A stretch of 64,000 nt of DNA from Streptomyces sp. HM190 (GTDB lineage: Bacteria > Actinomycetota > Actinomycetes > Streptomycetales > Streptomycetaceae): NCBI RefSeq assembly GCF_009857135.1, contig NZ_CP047318.1:3162001-3226000 (forward strand), written 5' to 3'. Under the pieces are notes generated by a model, which was given only the letters and a program-made list of their open reading frames with translations, made no database searches and was not told where the DNA came from. Every line of letters begins with the position of its first letter. The stretch's first letter is position 1. A program made the position numbers and the translations under genes. This document shows positions 60,891 to 64,000 of the stretch, piece after piece.

Positions 60891-62497
60891 TCGCCACCCT
60901 CGCCCGGCTCGAAGCCATCAGCTCGGGCCGCGCCCAGCCCGCCGCCACCGTCCTGCACCGGCATCTGACGGCGACCCCGCTCGTGTTCGTGCCGCTCACC
61001 ACCGCCGGTGAGGCCGGGGCCCCGCTCGGGGCGCTCGTCGGCACCGACCGGGACGCGCCCCGGCTGCTGGTCGTCCCCCAGCCCCGCGACCGCGACCTGC
61101 GCTTCGCGTTCCTGGCCGAGCTGGCGGACGTCGTCCTGCCGTACGTGGACGCGTACGCCGACGTCGTGGAGGCGGCCGAGCGCACCGAGACCGACCCGGA
61201 GACCGGCAAGCGGGTCAAGGTCGAGGTCGAGCTGTGCGCGGACGCCCCGCAGCTGATCGTGCCGAGCCGCACCGGCATCGACTTCGTCCGGCTCCTCGGG
61301 CGCTCCATGCGGTTCCGGCGGACCGCCGAGCAGGACCCGGAGGCCCCCCACCCGGCGCCGCCGCGGGTGCCGCTGCTCGGGCGGTGGCTCACCCACTTCG
61401 GGGAGCGGGCGCGGGTGCCCGGCTCCTCGCTGCTGCTCGCCCTGACCGATCTGCTGTCACGGCACTGGGCGACCGGGCAGTCCGGCGTCGAGGACCAGCA
61501 CCTCGCGTCGCTGCTCGCCTGGATCGACCCGCCCGAGGGCGAGTCCGGTGAGGCGGCGGCGCGGCGGGCGGAGCTGGCGCGGGACGCCGAGGGCCAGCTG
61601 CTGTGCCCGCCCGCCGGTCCGGCGACGGACCCGGCGTTCGACAACAAGCTGCTGGCCCCGGCCATCGAGCGGTACGACCGGGCGCGGCTGGCGCTGGCCG
61701 CCGCCGAGGACGGTCTGGAGGCCGACGCGCGGCTGGGCGCGCTGACCGCCGCCGAGCGCGAGATCCGCGCCCTCGTCGAGAGCCGCACCCGGCCCACGTG
61801 GGACGCCGTCTGGCACGGCCTCGACCTGCTGCGCGCCCTGCCGGAGGGCGCCCACGCGGCCGACCGGTGGACCCGCGACCGCTGGTCCTTCACCGCCCAC
61901 CGGGACCGGATCACCGCCGGGGAGCCCCCGCAGCCCCGCATCGACGACGCGGTCACCGCCGCGAACAAACTGGCCGCGCGGGAGCGGGAGCAGGCCCGGC
62001 TCGACGCCCAGGAGGCCCTCGACGACCCGCTGGTCATGGCGGGGCGGCGGCTGTCCGGGGAGGCGTTCGCCGGTGAGGTCACCGATGTCGTGATGGCGTA
62101 CGGCGAGGGGAAGCGGCCGAGCCCCCGGCCGCTGGTCACCGTACGGACGCGGGACCGGCCGCATCTCGGGGAGCGGGTGAAGGTGTACCGCTCGCTGGGC
62201 GGGAAGCCGCAGACCGCCGAGTTCGTGGCCGCCGAGGACCAGGGCGGGGACACCGACGGCGGCGAGGTGCTCCTCGTGCTGCGGATCATGGACAAGATGG
62301 GGCGGGGCAAGGAGCCGGAGGTCGGTTCGGTCCCCGAGAAGGGCGACCGGGTCTGCTTCACGCTGTTCGAGCACGATCAGCGGGGCGGGGCGAAGCTGCC
62401 CGACCCCGAGGACACCCCGTGGACGCACGGCGGGCCGCCGGGCGAGCCCGACGCCGTACCGCTGCCGGACCCGGTGACCGAGGAGGACGTCCTGTGA
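60881..62497 (+). CDS. Unrecognised middle protein of the nuclease-helicase cassette
   Basis: A 538-residue protein with a GTG start inside the end of the nuclease gene. No family is recognised. Visible regions: residues 1-95 mixed alpha/beta (LVFVPLTTAGEAGAPLGALV; FAFLAELADVVLPYVDAYAD). A charged helical region covers about 220-390. A strand-rich C-terminal stretch at about 397-498 (AGEVTDVVMAYGEGK, PLVTVRTRDRPHLGERVKVY, VLLVLRIMDKMGRG, GDRVCFTLFEHDQ) could be a beta-barrel like the domain linking nuclease and helicase in Dna2, or the 1B domain of Upf1-like helicases. That is inference. Its stop overlaps the helicase start by 4 bases, so the three products are made together. Confidence 0.65.
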   Translation: MSLIATLARLEAISSGRAQPAATVLHRHLTATPLVFVPLTTAGEAGAPLGALVGTDRDAPRLLVVPQPRDRDLRFAFLAELADVVLPYVDAYADVVEAAERTETDPETGKRVKVEVELCADAPQLIVPSRTGIDFVRLLGRSMRFRRTAEQDPEAPHPAPPRVPLLGRWLTHFGERARVPGSSLLLALTDLLSRHWATGQSGVEDQHLASLLAWIDPPEGESGEAAARRAELARDAEGQLLCPPAGPATDPAFDNKLLAPAIERYDRARLALAAAEDGLEADARLGALTAAEREIRALVESRTRPTWDAVWHGLDLLRALPEGAHAADRWTRDRWSFTAHRDRITAGEPPQPRIDDAVTAANKLAAREREQARLDAQEALDDPLVMAGRRLSGEAFAGEVTDVVMAYGEGKRPSPRPLVTVRTRDRPHLGERVKVYRSLGGKPQTAEFVAAEDQGGDTDGGEVLLVLRIMDKMGRGKEPEVGSVPEKGDRVCFTLFEHDQRGGAKLPDPEDTPWTHGGPPGEPDAVPLPDPVTEEDVL

Positions 62498-63837
62498 CCA
62501 GCGCCGAGGCTGTGCTCGATCCCGGGGCGGCGGCCGGCCGGGCCACCGAGGCGATCCTGCGCGACACCCTGCACGGCACGCACCGCGGGGTGGTGGTCGA
62601 CTCGCCGCCCGGCGCCGGCAAGTCCACGCTCGTCGTGCGCGCCGCGCGGGAGCTGGCCGCCGCCGGACGCCCGCTGATGGTCATCGCGCAGACCAACGCG
62701 CAGGTCGACGACCTGGTGATCCGGCTCTCGGAGAAGGACCCCGAGCTGCCGGTGGGCCGGCTGCACAGCAGTGACTCCGACCCGTACGACAAGGCGCTCG
62801 ACGCCCTGCCGAACGTGAGGAAGTCGACGAAGGCGGCCGAGCTGGCGGGCCTCGACGTCGTGATCTCCACGGCCGCGAAGTGGGCCCACGTCAAGGGTGT
62901 CGAGCCGTGGCGGCACGCGATCGTCGACGAGGCGTACCAGATGCGGTCGGACGCGCTGCTGGCCGTGGCGGGGCTGTTCGAGCGGGCGCTGTTCGTGGGC
63001 GACCCCGGGCAGCTGGACCCGTTCTCGATCGTGGGCGGCGAGCAGTGGGCGGGACTGTCGTACGACCCGTCGGCCTCGGCGGTGACGACGCTGCTGGCGC
63101 ACAACCCCGAGCTGCCGCAGCACCGGCTGCCGGTGTCGTGGCGGCTCCCGGCGTCGGCCGCGCCGCTCGTCTCCGACGCGTTCTACCCGTTCACGCCGTT
63201 CCGCAGCGGGACGGGGCACGGGGACCGGCGGCTCGCCTTCGCGGTGCCGTCCGACGGCTCCGGCCCGGACCGGGTCATCGACGAGGCCGCCGAGTCGGGA
63301 TGGGGGCTGCTGGAGCTGCCGGCCCGCCACACGCCCCGGACCGACCCCGAGGCGGTACGGGCGGTCGCGCTGGTCGTTCGGCGGCTGCTGGACCGGGGCG
63401 GGGCGGCGACGTCGGAGCGGGCGGAGGAGCCGGCGCCGCTGACGGCCGACCGGATCGCCGTCGGCACGGCCCACCGGGACCAGGCCGCCGCGGTGCGCTC
63501 CGCGCTGGCCGAGCTGGGGGTGTCCGACGTGGTGGTCGACACCGCCAACCGGCTCCAGGGCCGGGAGTACGACGTGACCGTCGTCCTGCACCCGCTCTCC
63601 GGCCGCCCCGACGCGACGGCCTTCCACCTGGAGACCGGACGCCTGTGCGTGCTCGCCTCGCGCCACCGGCACGCCTGCATCGTCGTCTGCCGCGCGGGGG
63701 TGACCGACCTCCTGGACGACCATCCGTCCACCGAGCCGGTGCAGCTGGGCGTGACCGTCAAGTTCCCGGACGGCTGGGAGGCGAACCACGCGGTCCTGGC
63801 CGAGCTGGGAGAACACCGAGTCGTCTGGCAACCGTAA
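62494..63837 (+). CDS. Compact SF1 (Upf1/Dna2-like) DNA helicase
   Basis: A 447-residue two-RecA-domain helicase with a GTG start. Walker A is SPPGAGKST (37-45), motif Ia AQTNAQVDDLVI, motif II AIVDEAYQM (Asp145-Glu146; the fourth letter Tyr is unusual), motif III FVGDPGQLDPFS, motif IV SWRLPASAAP, motif V VDTANRLQGREYDVTVV and motif VI CVLASRHRHACIVV. The Q-L-P/D-like GDPGQLDP and the S-x-R-L-P pattern place it with SF1B-type Upf1/Dna2 helicases. Accessory 1B and 2B domains are minimal. It is the last gene of the cassette and likely works with the Fe-S nuclease. Confidence 0.85.
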   Translation: MTSAEAVLDPGAAAGRATEAILRDTLHGTHRGVVVDSPPGAGKSTLVVRAARELAAAGRPLMVIAQTNAQVDDLVIRLSEKDPELPVGRLHSSDSDPYDKALDALPNVRKSTKAAELAGLDVVISTAAKWAHVKGVEPWRHAIVDEAYQMRSDALLAVAGLFERALFVGDPGQLDPFSIVGGEQWAGLSYDPSASAVTTLLAHNPELPQHRLPVSWRLPASAAPLVSDAFYPFTPFRSGTGHGDRRLAFAVPSDGSGPDRVIDEAAESGWGLLELPARHTPRTDPEAVRAVALVVRRLLDRGGAATSERAEEPAPLTADRIAVGTAHRDQAAAVRSALAELGVSDVVVDTANRLQGREYDVTVVLHPLSGRPDATAFHLETGRLCVLASRHRHACIVVCRAGVTDLLDDHPSTEPVQLGVTVKFPDGWEANHAVLAELGEHRVVWQP

Positions 63838-63913
63838 GCCGCACGACGGAACGGGACCGACGACGACACCGACCACCCGCCCGGCCGAGCACCACCCCAC
63901 CACCACCCGAACC

Positions 63914-63930
63914 GCCGGACAGAGTCCGGC
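63914..63930 (+). terminator. Hairpin after the helicase gene
   Basis: GCCGGAC-AGA-GTCCGGC is a perfect 7-bp stem 77 bases past the helicase stop. A second GC-rich hairpin follows at about 63933-63949. This is a weak terminator candidate. Confidence 0.4.
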
Positions 63931-63960
63931 ACGCCGCCGACAGGCGGCCGAACGCAACAG

Positions 63961-64000
63961 CCCGGACGGCTGGGAGGCGAACCACGCGGTCCTGGCCGAG
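63961..64000 (+). repeat. 40-base exact copy of the helicase 3' coding end
   Basis: The last 40 bases of the window are identical to 63765-63804, which encode PDGWEANHAVLAE in the helicase gene. The copies start 196 bases apart. The match begins abruptly at CCCGGACGGC and runs off the window edge, so its full length is unknown. Confidence 0.9.

Noticed and set aside
59697-63837. Nuclease as a CRISPR-associated Cas4
   Set aside because: No repeats or other cas genes are present. The linked helicase and unknown protein point to a Dna2/AddB-like context.

Overview
This 64 kb window is high-GC chromosomal DNA from a Streptomyces or very close relative. The evidence is the extreme third-position GC bias, many GTG starts, ATGA-overlapping operons, a desferrioxamine cluster behind iron boxes, and an adpA (bldH) gene carrying a rare TTA codon. 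From memory, the order acdH - des cluster - glmS2 - adpA - ornA - tRNA-His - cebR/cebEFG-bglC matches the core region around SCO2770-SCO2798 of S. coelicolor. Most of the window is therefore conserved core, with small accessory changes set into it.

Layout. 0-5.7 kb: small metabolic and regulatory genes (GNAT; an ArsR-VOC pair behind a perfect operator-like palindrome; DUF4180; PAP2; an erythromycin-esterase-like gene facing a double MerR regulator). 5.9-8.4 kb: two secreted proteins (endonuclease I and an FG-GAP propeller). 8.5-13 kb: a ureohydrolase plus ThDP-enzyme operon, divergent from a PucR regulator. 13-16 kb: phosphatase, thioesterase II and acyl-CoA dehydrogenase. 16.3-22.8 kb: a TetR regulator and a leucine/branched-chain acyl-CoA catabolic operon (methylcrotonyl-CoA carboxylase beta and alpha, HMG-CoA lyase, acyl-CoA dehydrogenase). 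23-30.3 kb: desE, desF and desABCD for desferrioxamine uptake and synthesis, with two iron boxes. 30.4-31.2 kb: a scar made of a gutted GH20 hexosaminidase, an IS200/IS605-type end and a headless SHOCT gene. 31.3-37.7 kb: glmS, a universal stress protein, adpA and orn. 37.8 kb: tRNA-His. 38.1-44.5 kb: the cellobiose system cebR/cebEFG/bglC. 44.7-45.3 kb: a PIN/antitoxin pair. 45.4-50.8 kb: a sugar ABC importer with a GH42 beta-galactosidase. 51-59.8 kb: a two-component system, a spermidine-synthase-like protein, a TPR regulator, a histidine phosphatase and a second PAP2. 59.7-63.8 kb: a tightly overlapping three-gene cassette.

How the genes work together. CebR and two CebR-type operators link cellobiose import and hydrolysis. 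The ceb and GH42 importers both lack an ATPase gene, so they probably use a shared ATPase such as MsiK encoded elsewhere. The des genes form an iron-starvation regulon. The TetR gene probably controls the acyl-CoA operon through a duplicated TTAnCG-type operator.

The most interesting locus is the last one. It encodes a PD-(D/E)XK nuclease with a Cas4/AddB/Dna2-like four-cysteine pattern, an unrecognised 538-residue protein with a possible C-terminal beta-barrel, and a compact SF1-type helicase. Together they resemble a Dna2-type nuclease-helicase split over three overlapping genes. A 40-base copy of the helicase 3' end reappears at the very end of the window. All functional calls come from reading the sequence without database searches.
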